The notes: generated by a model not told the origin, from the letters alone. DNA of 64,000 bases from Chlorops oryzae (GCA_020466095.1 CM035807.1:99640285-99704284), one strand, 5' to 3'. Positions 46,935-59,153 are shown, counted from the stretch's first letter. Program-made: numbers and translations.

Positions 46935-48400
46935 ATATTCTTTTAATCTTCATGCCAGTTCAAGTTAATCGAATATGTTTGCTATATTCGAATTTTGAAA
47001 ATTTTATGCAAAGCTTTTTGACTGCCGGGTTGAAACATTCATGAAGACTATCATTTGAATGTCCAAATCTTCAAAAAGTCTAAACAAGGACGAAGACAAT
47101 GAGCCTAATTTATTCAATCCATGAGCATTGAGATGTGAGATGAATTAAACAGACCGTATACTGGATAGGTTATGATTTGCTTTCTGCAGAATATCCGAAC
47201 ATGGATGGAAGTACATATGGGTATGAATACCTATACCTATACATAAGTATATGAATTGAGGATATTATGAGATTTATTTACATGAAGTTTTGAGGAGTAA
47301 ATTGTGGGAAATGCTACTCAAAATGGCTCAATATTAATCCGACAAGTAAATGCATCTTTAAAAGCTAACAATTCGGAAGAAAGGAGCACGGATGTATGAA
47401 CGTATAATGTGAAGTTTTAAGAGCCCGTTAGCCATCATTTTCCAGAAGTTACAGGATAGATAATAGCGATATGTTTAGACAATGGAATTATTTCGAGCAG
47501 ATACAAATCAAACCAGTATTTAAAATTTAAACATATCAAACCTTTATTTAGATCATTTAATTTAAAAATTGTTTCAACTTTGGGATTTCCTTCAAATTGA
47601 TGTAGCGATTGAATACATTTGACTAAATAACGAGTGGTTTTACAACTAAACAATTCGAGCTACTAATCGTCATAAACAAATATCATTTTATATTTTAAGC
47701 GTTAAAAATGCCATCAACAAATTTCCTAGCTAAAATAGCAATGCCATCGAAAGAAATATGCTGAACTTGCGACTGCAAAATTGGCTCTCAAAATTTGTTC
47801 GCTTTGCTGCGTTTTATATTTCAAAGATTGTGCGAAAAATTCAAAAGAGTCTTAAGGCAGAGAAAGAAATGTAAGTTTTTTTGTTTTAGCCCATTGATTA
47901 AAAATTATAATTTCTTTTATTCGTCAGCTAAGTCTGCCTTCAATATTGGTGGAAGAAATTATTAAAAAAAAAATTTTTTTTTATTCACTCAAATAACATG
48001 ATGATGGTCTTTTCTCTCCCATGCGACATAACTGATATCTACTGTTTTAGGATTCAAATATTCATAAGTTGGTATAAAATTGTAAAGTAGAAATTTTCTA
48101 TATAAATATGTAAGTATTTTCCCGAAAAATTGACATCTGCATAAGCTCTGTTCTTAATGCTGTGGAGAAAAAATATATTTATTTTAACGGGGTCGAATTT
48201 TGTTTCATTGACTCTCTAAAGCAAAAATTTGCTTCGTTTATGCCTAGCCATAAAAACATTAGTTATCCAAATCATCAACGTTTTTTGGCAATGTAAATTG
48301 TAGTGATTTATAGTGCATCACTAGAACAGTGCGAAATAAATTAATTGCATAAGAGTTTCAATAGCAATAACAATGCCCTTTTAATTTTTGCGCTCGCATT
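46935..48400. other. AT-rich stretch, nothing recognised
   Basis: No coding frame, RNA gene or repeat boundary is convincing in this stretch. Confidence 0.55.
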
Positions 48401-48404
48401 CTAG

Positions 48405-48512
48405 GTGGACGCCATCATTTTTGAAGGCCCTGTCGAATCGGTGACTGCAGAAGCTCACAATTTTGATTTTATGCCCAAGTCAAATTTACATCATTCGCAG
48501 CATGCGATCTAA
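48405..48512 (+). CDS. Candidate last exon of the FAM53-like gene
   Basis: A pyrimidine-rich lead ending CATTCTAG|GTGGAC opens 35 codons (VDAIIFEGPVESVTAEAHNF and on) to TAA at 48510-48512. AATAAA follows at once (48513-48518). The entry phase is 0, which fits the open phase-0 donor at 38853. Third positions are richer in G/C than the surroundings. It would lie about 9.5 kb downstream of exon 4 and 0.4 kb from the convergent Ndae1 stop. I know no FAM53 homology for this tail, so it may be another gene's exon or chance. Confidence 0.35.
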   Translation: MDAIIFEGPVESVTAEAHNFDFMPKSNLHHSQHAI

Positions 48513-48923
48513 AATAAATGAGCCTTGACATCGCATTGAAAAGTTAGTTCAAGCCTTGGCTACTCTCGAGTTCCATGATACATATTATTTTCGGGATAAT
48601 ATCAGTATGTACATATCTCATAGCTCTACAATGTATTGCTCGATTCGGGATTTTCTCACACAGTATTACGAGAAGCAGACTCGCATGTTCGCATGCAGGA
48701 GTTTTAGTTTTCACTTTTTGGATTTAGCGATAAGTCTACATTTATATATATATATACTATATATGTATATATAAATTGCTTAAATTATCACGAGATATTC
48801 TAAATGACATCGATTGTTTTTACCCACGATTGCTCGAAAGGGGCAGTGCTTGCCTTTTTGGCAAGTGTGTGGGTTATAATAATACTGAATATTTGTTTGG
48901 CAAATCTCTACTCGCAGTAAACT

Positions 48924-48932
48924 GACTTACTG
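48924..48932 (-). promoter_or_regulatory. Ndae1 stop codon overlapping a consensus splice donor
   Basis: On the minus strand the last codons read GGC AGC CAG TAA GTC. The same bases form a perfect donor, CCA|GTAAGT. Reading through gives the stop; splicing would remove it and add another C-terminus. No partner exon was identified downstream (below 48900). Confidence 0.4.
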
Positions 48933-51900
48933 GCTGCCACTGGCGCCACTGATCTTGCAATGATGCATTTTGACATTTTTTGGTAGAATTATTTGCTCGG
49001 CAACGCCATCTTTGTTCAGCTGCTGCCAAATTGCTGTTCGATTTACTTCCTGAGTTATATTGATTGGAGTTTCTGGGCTCTGAATTCTTTGGTGCAGCGT
49101 CGACTGCGGGGCTAGCGGTATATGTAGAGTTGTTGGACCTGGATTCTGGCTATCATATATGTTGGAATTCTGAGGATGTTGACTCTCGCGACGCTGATGT
49201 TTGAAGTGATCCTTGAAATACGTCAAATTTTTCCATTTTAATTCAATTAACTAAAATACTGCAGGATGGGGGATCAATGGGAATTTGTTCCATGTTTTTT
49301 TTTTATTTATTTATGTGGAACTATAGAGCCAATTAGGAGCGCACATGAATGTCGGTTGAATGAATGTGTTTCAACATGATTTATAAGTTTATTTAAAATA
49401 TTCTTTCTCATTCGTTCTGAATTCGTTCATAAAAATATATATATATATATTTTTTTTTTTTTTTGGCCAACGAAGTACCACCCTGAGTTGTTCGATTACC
49501 TAGGATTGAATTGTTGCAAAACCGGGATTATCGTATTAACGAATCTTGGAACCTTTCAATATAATTTACCTAACTTCTTTCACAGAGGAATCACTTTCCT
49601 TTTTTTTTTTTAAAAAAAAAACTTTATAGTCCTATGTTAAAAATATTGCTTGTATTCTTCTTGGGTCATCAGTATTAATGACCCAAAAACTTCTCTCCGT
49701 TTCTTCGCTCTGGCATATTTTCAAAAAGAAACTTCATTTTTCTGAGCCATTTGCATAGCAGAAAACTTTCATTGGTTGAGTAGAACTCGAGTCGCTTCGG
49801 TTCGTTTGTCATCGATTTTTTTACAGATCTGATTTTTCCTTTTGGGAAAACCCCTAAAACAAAGCAATAATTTGTTGCAAAGCCCCACCTCATCTTCGAG
49901 CTGATGCAAGTCATCGGCCGCAGCCCTTTTCGTCATTTCGGGCATTATATCATCCAGTATTTTTAGCTCCCGCCGCGTGAATACAAGATCCAAAGCTTTC
50001 CGAATACCAATCATGACGACCAGCATAAGAGGGAATAAAATTGATGTTTGTGAGAAGGATTTGATGAGCCAAAGAACGATTAAACAGGTCAGTTGAACGG
50101 CAGTAAATAGATGCACACGCTTTATAGGGACCTGTCAACAGAAAACCAATTCTTATTGAAAGAACCACTCTCATGAAACTTTCAATTCAAAAAAAAAGCG
50201 TTACCTGACGCAAGAACATATAATCAGGCTGGTATTTAGCAGGCATGAGCATTATCAAAATACGATCGAAAAATTGTAAGCCCTTCAGAGATGCCACACC
50301 CATGTATAGGAAGACTCCGAATAGCACTGGCATTGGGATATGACATAGAAGCGGAGTCAACATAACCGAGAGCCCAATGGTTAAAAATATCATAATGTGT
50401 GTAACCCGCTGTTCGCGAACACCGAGAAATTGTGGCTTCTCGCCCGGTGCCGAGCATTCAGATTCTTTTTTCAAAGAGTTTACATGGTTGATGCTCAGGA
50501 CTGTCGCAGCGACGAACCTACAAAAAAAAAAAAAAAAATTCATTTATTCCATCCGATCATCGATAAAATCGGTTTGGAAAAAGACCATGGTAAACCCATA
50601 ACGCTGCATATTTGTATTAAAATTGACAAGACAAAGAGATCTAGATGATAGCCGCATCCCTTTAGTAATTTGTTCTCCTTTCGGTTGATAATCACTGCCG
50701 TTATCTGCTGGTCCATGAAAATGAGAATCGTCCCAAGCAGGGCCGGTACAATGGCAATTATGGGAGACCACAATGGGTTCTTCTCATGGAACGGTGATAT
50801 CACCCATCCGCGACCGGGAAGGGTCGGCTTCAGCTCGTGTGGAACTTCGAGTTTCGGCGTTTGCACACGCATTAAGAAATCCAGAAAAGACATGGCAAAT
50901 ATTGCGATAATGACAGCAAAATCGCTAATAAATTGCCTGACAGATGAGGGAAAGAACAGTGCGTTCTTGAAATCCTTCAAAATAACTGATATCGCAAACG
51001 TTCCCAAGAACAGAATGAGTGACATAAGAAATACATTCGAGGTCTCAGGCTTATCACAATCCAAACCAACGAGAGTTCCATTGTTGACCTAGAAGACGGA
51101 GCATCATAGATTTTAGGACAACGATGAAAGCCTAAATAAATGCCATACCGAGCAATAATTCTTATCGAATTTGGCGAAGTCCAGAAATGTGGCATTACTT
51201 CCCATCGGTGGTGTACATATGCAGTCGTAGATCGGGTTATAGACCGGAAACTTTTTACCAATTGACAGTACATTCTCAACAGCCTTGGAATGGAAAAGTT
51301 TCAAATTAGAAACTGGGCGCCTGGTAGTCTTTTAGGCCTTCTTACCTTGTAGATGAATATGAAGGCAATGAGAGTTGCGAAATTCTCTTCCGTGAATCGA
51401 GTAATATAGCAAACAAAAGCGCTGGCATCGAGGGCGGTTAAAATAAGCAATATCACGGCAATCCATGTTCCGATCCAAAATCGAAATGTCATATAATTCC
51501 ATCCTTGCTTCAAACAGAAGTCATAGACGATCGTCTCGAAAACCAGAACCGGACCCGTCGACCCAAGTATAGTCAGCGGCTGGCCAGAAAAGAATCCATA
51601 CCCCATGCCGCATACGAAGCCAGATATAAGAGATTCCATTGCAGCCATATTCCTTCCGGTAGCCTCACTTAACAAACCGCCAAAAGTTATAATCGGAGAA
51701 AGGCAGGCAAAATAAAGGAATATCCAAGAAGCGACGCATTGCATTGACAGAGCATCCGAGAAGTCGCTCAAGTACCTAGGAATTCAATAAAATCACCTAT
51801 TTACTTTAAAAGTTTCTTCGGATATAACCGATAAAATACCATGGCGCCTTTCGTCTTATATCGTTAATTAGTCCACCAAATAGACGACCTGTTCGAGATA

Positions 51901-54900
51901 GGCCCGACTCTTCACGCAGACGTTGCTCCTCCTCTTCCTCGTCGACTTCGTCTTTCGGTACTTCTGGCGGTCTTTTCCGAATATCTTGAGATGGAATCGC
52001 AGCCGGCGGCTCGATTCGTATTGTTGGATCCCATTCTCCGGGTGGCAGGACTGTTACTGCGTCAAGGAATTCATCTATGCCGGCTAACAAGTGATCGCGC
52101 TTTTTGGCACGGTAAGCAACTTCGTGAAATATTTCATCGGACATCAAAGTTGCCATAGCACGGCCAATTTCATGAAAGTTACTTTGGCTTCCAGGTGGTC
52201 CGAGCAAAATGAAAATAAATCTATCCAAAGGAAACGAACATTTATTTCGTAATCGAGAAACCATAGGGATTTTTCGTTTTTATTAACCTAGTTGGTACTG
52301 GAACTTCAGTCAAGTCTCCCATAACAGCGGCCTGGGTCAGTCGAACAAAGGCAGCAACCGTTTTATCAAGACAATCAAGCTCTCCGACCAATATATTACT
52401 AGCTTCAGCGCCCGGTGGAATTTTCCTCATGAATTGAGTATTGCTCTTATGATCGTTGAGCTCACTGCTGCTTGCATTCCGATTAATTGACTGGTTACTT
52501 GGACTTTTGACGATTTCGTCTATTGGAAATGTTTTGTAAGTTTTCAATAACGGGAAAAGTATGTGGGTTAATTGGTTCGACTCACATAACACAATCTTAC
52601 TTTGATTGTAAGAAAACAAAAACCAAAACTTTCTTCATGCACAAGATAATAGAGAAAAAGCGTTTAAACTTAAACAATAGCGATAAAGATCTAAAGGAGA
52701 AATCCTTTAACGCAAGCGTAAATTAAAGATGAACATATATAAAGAAATATATTACATGCATCAAAAGAATTGCTTGTGTACAGTAGAATCCGGAAATAGC
52801 GAACCCCAAGGGACCGGCGAACAGAACGGTTCAAATTTTTTCCATTCTAGAACATATGAAACCAAATTTGAGGTTGCAATTTCGTCGGTAAAAACTTTTC
52901 GTAGTTATAAAGTAGGTCGTTATAGGCGGATTCTACTGTAAATGAGAAAGAAGAGATCCAAAGAAAGCAGTGTTGCAATGCGGTGGAGTATACAGTATCA
53001 TCTTATTGTGAGACTTAAAATTTTTCACTTTATTTTTTCTTTTAAAATATCCTTGGTCTGATCTAGCCTCAGTTAACAATAGGGTTCCGTTAAACGCATT
53101 TAAGATAATCAATCAAAACAAATGGTTTTTATGTTAAAGTCTTCAAAGCTCTTGCAAAAACGGAGGAGATACACAAAGATAAAGCTACAAATTGAAGGCC
53201 CGGACCCATTGTGATCGCCTGAGATGAACCCATCATTTTTATGTGTAGCTCGCTACGGTAGGCGCTTAAGCTGAGTCAGATGTCAGATGGAAAATCAAAA
53301 TTCAATTGAAAAACAAAGGAGTGGAATAGAAAGGATTTTTCAAAATAAAGTTCTCAATTTTTGGGGGATCGAAATGGCTGAAAATCATTCTAAAAAAAAA
53401 AACTATAAAATTCTTGGTATTGACTATTTTTAAAACCCGAACATTATGATCTTTTTTTTTTAATCGAAAAATCGATATCTTTTCAACAGCAAAAAACATA
53501 TTAATAACTACGCTAAAATTCATTCCAAAAGAAAGGCTTTTATGTATGTATCTTTCTGCACATGTTTACCATGAGTGAGAGTAACTGTAGGGATTTTTCC
53601 TGGAACCGTGAGATATCGTCCGGCAGTGTTGACATCATTATTGCTTGGAGCAGTTGGCAAAAAAGGCGGAATGTTTACAAGGCCTGGCGCCGATGACGAG
53701 GTGTTTTGCTCCTCCACTGGAATTTATTTACGTTTGTTTTTTTTTTGTGTCTTTTTTCCATAAAACTGTGTGAGGTTTATGCTTGGTCCCCAATAGCACA
53801 GGAATAATGCCTGCGCTGGATTTCCCGCAAATATTCAATACATGCAAGCATATGGAATCAATTTTAACCAATCGCAGATTTGATTGTAAATGTTTCCATA
53901 CTTTTTCATTCGTTGAATATTTACAGAAAATCCCACTCTATTAGAAACCAGGCAATGAAAATCAAAAACTTTTATAAAGTAGAGACCTTTCTTTTCTTAT
54001 AAAAAAAAAAAAAAAAAATTGCGAAAACATAGAGAGAAAAAACTGCGCAGACGATCTGATCACCCTCACTTTTAACGGCTTAAATTGGTGCTAAGGTGGT
54101 CTATTGAAATTGAAATATATAAAATTATTTTCATCCATTTAAAATATGCTTTTTTTTTTTTTTTTTTTTTGAAATTATATCTTGCTCTTTAGTTAAAGTG
54201 AGAAGAGTTTGTTTGGGGAGTGGGTGGTAAATTCGAGACGAATAGAGAAACGTATTGTTTGTTGAAGGAGAGTAGAAATGTTATAAAGTTTATGAAAGAA
54301 ATTTGAAATTAGAAAGAGAGTTTTTGGCGCATTAAAACCTACGACACTGGTTGCTCACCAAGTTGGTTTGGCTTTTCTCTTTCAAACGACTTCACACCGC
54401 TCGGAATGTGTTCCAATTGGAACCAAGTCGTGAGTCCTAGTCGTGGGATCTCGTGATGCTTATTCCAATCGGCTGTTAATGAAAATAATTCTTTTCTTGA
54501 ATTCTTTCGAGGACTTCAAATGCTTATCATGGGATTTGTCTGCTGAATGAAATGGAATGGAATAAAACGATGGAACTTATGGTGGCATGATTCAATGTCG
54601 TTTGTCGATTGAGTTGCACTGAAAGCGAACATTTTGACTGGACTCCTCGTGAATGAGCGATACATAAGTATATATATTATCCCAGCAGAAAATTATCTCC
54701 TTCATGACAAAGTCACAAATGATGTCATCGATGACATATAGGTGACATTGTCATGCATGACATCTTGGAGGACATGTCAGCGTGGAGGGATGCTGTTCGT
54801 GTGCTTGACTCTCATTGGTTACTGAAATTTAAATAAGGTTTTAGCGTCAGTTCAGCGTTAGCATGAAGTGGCGTAGATGATGAGTGCTCGACTCAGAATC

Positions 54901-56832
54901 CGAAGATCGCGGGTTCGATCCTTGGCAGAGGCGAACAAAAATTGTTAAAAATAGATTTTTTAAAATGTTCGAGACATTCAAAGAGAGGGCAAAGAAGAGA
55001 GTTATCAAACTGGTTTCTATAAATTGACATTTAGAGAGGAAAGAGCAATGTGCTGCTCTCAAATGCCTTTTTCGCCATCGCATCCCCTAGCATGACCAGT
55101 GACATTTTCTAATTTTCCAGTGATAATAATGTCACCGCTGAAGTCCCTGTCAGCTCCTGTGTAAATGTCATACAAAGTGTCACCGGAAATAGCATGCATT
55201 CCGGCTCCGAAGTCACTAGGACATCATCGGGGATGTCCGCGGGACATTTCCCGCTGGGATATTTTCAATAATATGGGTATGTATGAGAAAATTCTAGGAT
55301 GTGATTTTTAAAATTAGATCTGCTTGAGAATTTATTTCAAATATTTCTTAAAAGCTGTCGGAAATCCGCAGGTATAGGTACTCTATTATTTATGATTTTT
55401 TTTTTTTTTTGGAACACATTTCGAAGGATTTGTTTCGGCTAGCTGAGAGATACTTTTTTACGGTGGTGGTGCTTTACAAATTCATGTGACTTTTCAACAA
55501 AAGAGTTTTCACAAAAAAGCATCATTGTAATCGTTTTAAGATCTTCCGATACCTGTGGGAACGGCCAGATAGCAGCCATGTTGATCTTTTCTTGTGAAAG
55601 ACTGTACGCCCACGCCGAAGGCATTCGCGTTCTCATTAAACGAGTGGGTCGAAGAGTTTTTGCTCAAATCTATCGCGAAATTAGAGTTCATTTAATAATT
55701 AAGTGTATAAAAATTTGTACTGGGGGCCCATTTAACCCGCGACAGTGGCAATGGGACGTAATTATGGATATCTATTCAATCGTTACCGAAATAAGTATAC
55801 ATATGTATACAAAAAAAAGTTTCCGATTCGTTGTACTTACTCTTCGAGGAGGAGTGATTTCGTCCGATATCGGCGAGAGATCGAATTATGGGCAGACGGG
55901 TCTTCTTGTTGCATTCATGCTGATGCCGATGGCGGCGCAAAAGTGCATCCTTGACTTTTTCTCTTGCCTCCGGTGGAAGTTTGCCGGCGTTGGTCATATT
56001 CTCGCAGACCAAGTCGGCGATAATGTCCAATGTTTTGGCCTCCATGTCAAGTATGACCGAGCCGTTCATTAATAGACTCCGCAACTCGAAGAGTGAGTGC
56101 AGCGAAAGCGTCGCAACGTGGGGCTTCGACCAACGATTGCCGCCCTCTTCCACGTCCTCTTCGAATTTGATCCAGCGTGCAGTTTCCTTCCATTCGATAT
56201 CGTCGCCTTCTTTAACCAATATCTCCATTTCGGAGAACAGCGGATGTGAGGTATGACCGCCTTCGGTGTCATCTTCTCCCAAAATAAACTGAACTCGCTG
56301 TGCCGGCGGTGTGGCTAAAATTTAGGACAAGCCAATTGAACCGCTCAAGTCTGAATTATCATTCATTGAATTCACCTGGACGCTCGATTACGTTTGGTTT
56401 CTCACTGCAGCTATCCTTGCTATTGCTTTGGTGTTGATGCTTCCTTCGGCGTGTTGAATGACGACGGCCTGAAAATGAAATTTTCATCCCAAAAATAATT
56501 TTTGGTACGCATTTGCTTATGGAAAGGACTTTTTTTATGCAATCATATTCAATTGGAAGGACAAAGTTGAAATTCTTAAACGAAGAAAGCAAAACATGCA
56601 CGAACATGTTTGCAAGAATTGCGCACCTGGTACGTGGACGCCAACGTAGACGGTATGTGCTCGGTGCCCTTTGAATGAGAGAAGAATATTTTATATAAAG
56701 CTCCAACGCCAGCCACATTATCCACATTTAAAGCATACCTTCAAAATCATTTTCGGTAAATTGTTGTGTGAAGTCTGGCTCGCATATCTTTGGATCCTTG
56801 GGCGGTTCGAAGTCGTGATTACTCGAATGCAT
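48927..56832 (-). CDS. Ndae1: Ndae1, Na+-driven anion (HCO3-/Cl-) exchanger, SLC4 family
   Basis: Plasma-membrane transporter coupling Na+ and bicarbonate import to Cl- export, for pH control. Coding exons in order on the minus strand: 56832-56739, 56668-56627, 56468-56376, 56314-55841, 53716-53570, 52519-52288, 52220-51840, 51775-51346, 51283-51149, 51088-50586, 50517-50205, 50131-49889, 49211-48927. Every junction keeps phase, giving about 1123 residues. The N-terminal half is the cytoplasmic Band 3-like domain ([14 protein letters not shown], later [16 protein letters not shown]). The membrane part starts near residue 490 ([22 protein letters not shown], then [10 protein letters not shown]) and ends near residue 1029. 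The tail has [14 protein letters not shown], like the INISDE-type motif in NBC and NDCBE tails. The start exon may instead be internal, because CTCTTAG sits just before its ATG. The link between the last two exons is the least certain. Confidence 0.9.
49212..49888 (-). other. Ndae1 last intron
   Basis: The intron runs from donor GAG|GTGGGG to acceptor TTTCAAG|GATCAC and is in phase 0. The acceptor has a weak pyrimidine lead, and small exons inside cannot be excluded. T/A homopolymers fill 49290-49620. Confidence 0.5.
52781..52939. mobile_element. Pogo/mariner-type MITE, copy 2, in an Ndae1 intron
   Basis: It has the same family as 13723-13888: CAGTAGAATCCGG at the left, GATTCTACTG at the right, and TA on both sides (52779-52780, 52940-52941). 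It lies in the intron between 52519 and 53570. The internal words ACGGTTCAAATTTTTTCCAT and GAACATATGAAACCAAA agree almost exactly with copy 1. Confidence 0.8.
53717..54680 (-). other. Ndae1 intron, left part
   Basis: No exon is seen. The stretch has long A and T runs (near 54000 and 54150). The rest of this intron, up to 55840, holds the TIR element copy 2. Confidence 0.6.
54681..55258. mobile_element. Outer-type TIR element, copy 2, without the nested insert
   Basis: It begins CCCAGCAGAAAATTATCTCC and ends GGACATTTCCCGCTGGG, with AT on both sides (54679-54680, 55259-55260). It aligns with 36521-37708 on both sides of the nested element: TGACAT palindrome region, tRNA-like module, then AGAGAGTTATCAAACTGG and a second TGACAT/TGTCA region that is longer here. 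It lies in an Ndae1 intron. Confidence 0.85.
54862..54935 (+). ncRNA. tRNA-like module in TIR element copy 2
   Basis: TGGCGTAGATG and GGTTCGATCC are both conserved with copy 1. The anticodon-like loop reads CTCAGAA instead of CTCATAA, and the sequence after box B differs in two bases. As in copy 1, the stems are too poor for a working tRNA. Confidence 0.55.
55259..55840 (-). other. Ndae1 intron, right part
   Basis: No exon is seen between the TIR element and the exon beginning at 55841. An open frame on the plus strand overlaps the exon antisense and is taken as a shadow. Confidence 0.6.
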
Positions 56833-56889
56833 TCTAAGAGAATTTTATTTGAATTGTATATATATATATATATATATTTCTATACACTA

Positions 56890-57308
56890 TAGTCAAAGAA
56901 ACAGTTGGAACCCTTGCATAACTACTATCGGCAAAGAATAGCCAAGCCTGAGACAGTCCAAACTAAATGTGATCCCATATAAAGTCAAAACCTTAGATAT
57001 GAAGATTAGTCCTCTTTCCCTCAGGCCACTGCCACCCTCAATACCAGCCCCACAAGATTCACATTGTGGGTGATATTGAATACAGACTTTGTCTTGGAGG
57101 TGGAGGGACCACATTCCATGCAATCAGTGAATATGTTGCCCTATGTACGCTCAGACTCAAAGTCTTCGATGAGCCCTTCTTAAACTTAGACGAACTGGGA
57201 CTCGAGTACTTCCTAAACGTCCTTTCCTTCGTGAGATTTTTTGCTATTCTAGTCGCAGTGCCTCTATTCGGCACAGGGGAAAAACCCATAAACTTAAAAA
57301 GGATTTAA
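56890..57308 (+). pseudogene. Non-LTR retrotransposon 3' end fragment
   Basis: From about 57066 the frame reads EYRLCLGGGGTTFHAISEYV and then LRLKVFDEPFLNLDEL, which keeps the pattern of the zinc-knuckle-like C-terminus of R1/Jockey/LOA-type LINE ORF2 (CRLC, TxxH, C), with Cys replaced at two places. It ends in a lysine-rich tail at 57308. Upstream, LINE-like sequence continues in shifted frames with stops. A 45-base word is shared with 31745-31790. Confidence 0.6.
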
Positions 57309-57320
57309 AATTTTAATATT

Positions 57321-57490
57321 AGGGGTATTCACAAAGGGGTCGGAAAATAGGAAAGTCGGAAAATCGGAAAATTTTATCTGCTTAAAAAGTTGTGCAAGTT
57401 ACAAAAAAAGATTAAAATTTTTTAAAGAAATCGCAATTTTCCGATTTTCCGACTTTGCAACGTTTTTAACGCGCCGTTGTGAATGCCCCT
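57321..57490. mobile_element. TIR MITE with AGGGGYATTCACAA ends, TSD ATT
   Basis: The left end AGGGGTATTCACAA is inverted at the right as TTGTGAATGCCCCT, and ATT is duplicated (57318-57320, 57491-57493). Inside, CGGAAAATCGGAAAATTTT faces AATTTTCCGATTTTCCG, forming a second, internal inverted pair. It is non-coding, 170 bp. Confidence 0.8.
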
Positions 57491-57493
57491 ATT

Positions 57494-58850
57494 GTCTTAA
57501 AAATCGTACAAAATTTAAAAGATCCTTTTTAAAATAATTTTACAAAAATATTTCAGTCAGTGTCAAGCACATTTCCAGCAATCTATGCGAAGCTTTTTTT
57601 GTATGGCAAAACCCCTACGAAAGTTCATAATTTTATTCAAGAAAAACTTTTCCACTGAAATATCTCAGTTTTCCGCAATAATTTCTTTCATAGTTTCAAT
57701 TTAAACATTTTTTCAGGAGAGGCACTACAAAATCAAATCCATTAGTTTTCAAAAGCTTGAAAAAACATTGATAGGGATTTGCACACAACTGCCATCGCTG
57801 AACCAATCGATTTTACAAATGCCAACTGATAAGCGTAGGGACATGAAAATTTTCTTCGTGACATTGATTTGAGGTCAATTAAATGAAAAGTTCTTCAAAT
57901 CCGATAATTAGCCTTGCTTCAACGATTGCAACTTAGATTATTTTTGAACTATTAAATCGTTTCGAGGGCACCTATTTTATTTTATTTTAATTTTTTTTTT
58001 TTTTTTTTGCAAATACACAAATGTCAGGTACTCCTAAAATCATGCTACACACAAATCGTCCAAATTTTCGATTCGTTCGCGGATAAAAATAACTAAGGGA
58101 AACTAAATTTTTTTGTATTGCATTGAAAATTTAGTTTGAATCACTTCATTTTAGACGGCAATTTTAAATACACTATTTAATTAACCATTTAAATATAATT
58201 TTTTACCCGGATTGATGAACATGCAAGCTCAAAATTCGGAAGTTTTCTAATTGGGTTCGGGTCTTTGTAGGAAAAGGTTGTTCGGTTGTTTTAGTAAGGA
58301 CAACATCCAAACACGCCAGCATTCCACGACCTTTGGCTACTTATAGCCAAATTTCCAATTTGTTTGGCTACTTTCCCAACTATGGTGAAAATCATCTGCC
58401 TCCTAATGGTGTGGTGAAAATCCTTGACACCAAACGTCAGACGCACAGTGCTGCCGTCTAATTTTTGGTAGAACTTGCGATTGTTTTATTTTCTTGTGGT
58501 AGATTGATAAAAAAAAAGTGCCATAGGACAGTTTTGGCACTGCCACGGCCACAGAAATTTAATTTTGAAAAGACGGAGAGATCATCTTTTGCAACGCGCC
58601 TTTTCCTTCGAATTCGAAATTCAAATAGCTCAAATGGGCTTGATTTGTGTGACTGCCACGCCCACAAAAACTTAATTTTTGCTTTTTACATCATCTCTTG
58701 TCAGCGAGAAGATGCCACTTAGTACATTGAATGAAGAATATCTGAACGATCGCATATTTACGGCTAAGATTCAAAATTTTGCCAACATTTCCATGAATAT
58801 TTGGAGTACCTATATATGTATGTAGTATCATATCGGGAAGACTATAAAGC
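57494..58850. other. Intergenic stretch, nothing recognised
   Basis: No gene is seen. CTGCCACGGCCACAG and CTGCCACGCCCACAA at about 58540 and 58650 are two related words 110 bases apart within a short diverged repeat (each followed by AAATTTAATTTT or AAACTTAATTTT and leading into an ATCTCTTG or ATCATCTTTTG word). Confidence 0.45.
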
Positions 58851-58854
58851 TTTT

Positions 58855-59153
58855 GTGGAAATTTCGGAGCGATCGAAGAAGAAATTTGTGCAACTTGGTT
58901 TCCCGAGCTTTACATAAGAGGACTCTCATGAGATTTTTATGGAGGTCGTGAAACGGGTTGTCCCGAATAATGGCGGCTTGCAAGAGATTTTCGATGAGCT
59001 CCATAAGTTCTTCAATGAACAAGGATACTCCGATTACATTTTCGTATATTTCCGGTTATTGACGTCTGGAAAGTTGCAGAAGACGCTCATTTCTATCACA
59101 ATTTCGTGGAGGGCGACTATACTATAGAGGAAATTCGTCATCAGCAAGTATAA
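58855..59153 (+). pseudogene. Otubain (OTUB1-like deubiquitinase) pseudogene fragment
   Basis: Translation from 58855 gives SERSKKKFVQLGF, then after an in-frame TAA (58915-58917) EDSHEIFMEVVKRV and FNEQGYSDYIFVYFRLLTSG. After a frameshift near 59072-59085 it reads FYHNFVEGDYTIEEIRHQQV before a TAA at 59151. This follows, in order, the middle of the OTU fold of otubains, where human OTUB1 has SDYLVVYLRLLTSG and then FIEGGRTVKEFCQQEV. The N-terminal part with the catalytic Asp and Cys and the C-terminal His part are not found. Otubains cut K48-linked ubiquitin chains; this copy cannot. No intron interrupts the fragment, which suits a processed copy. Confidence 0.8.

Noticed and set aside
55578..56072. 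A 164-codon plus-strand frame
   Set aside because: It is antisense to the long, domain-bearing Ndae1 exon at 55841-56314 and has no recognisable content.
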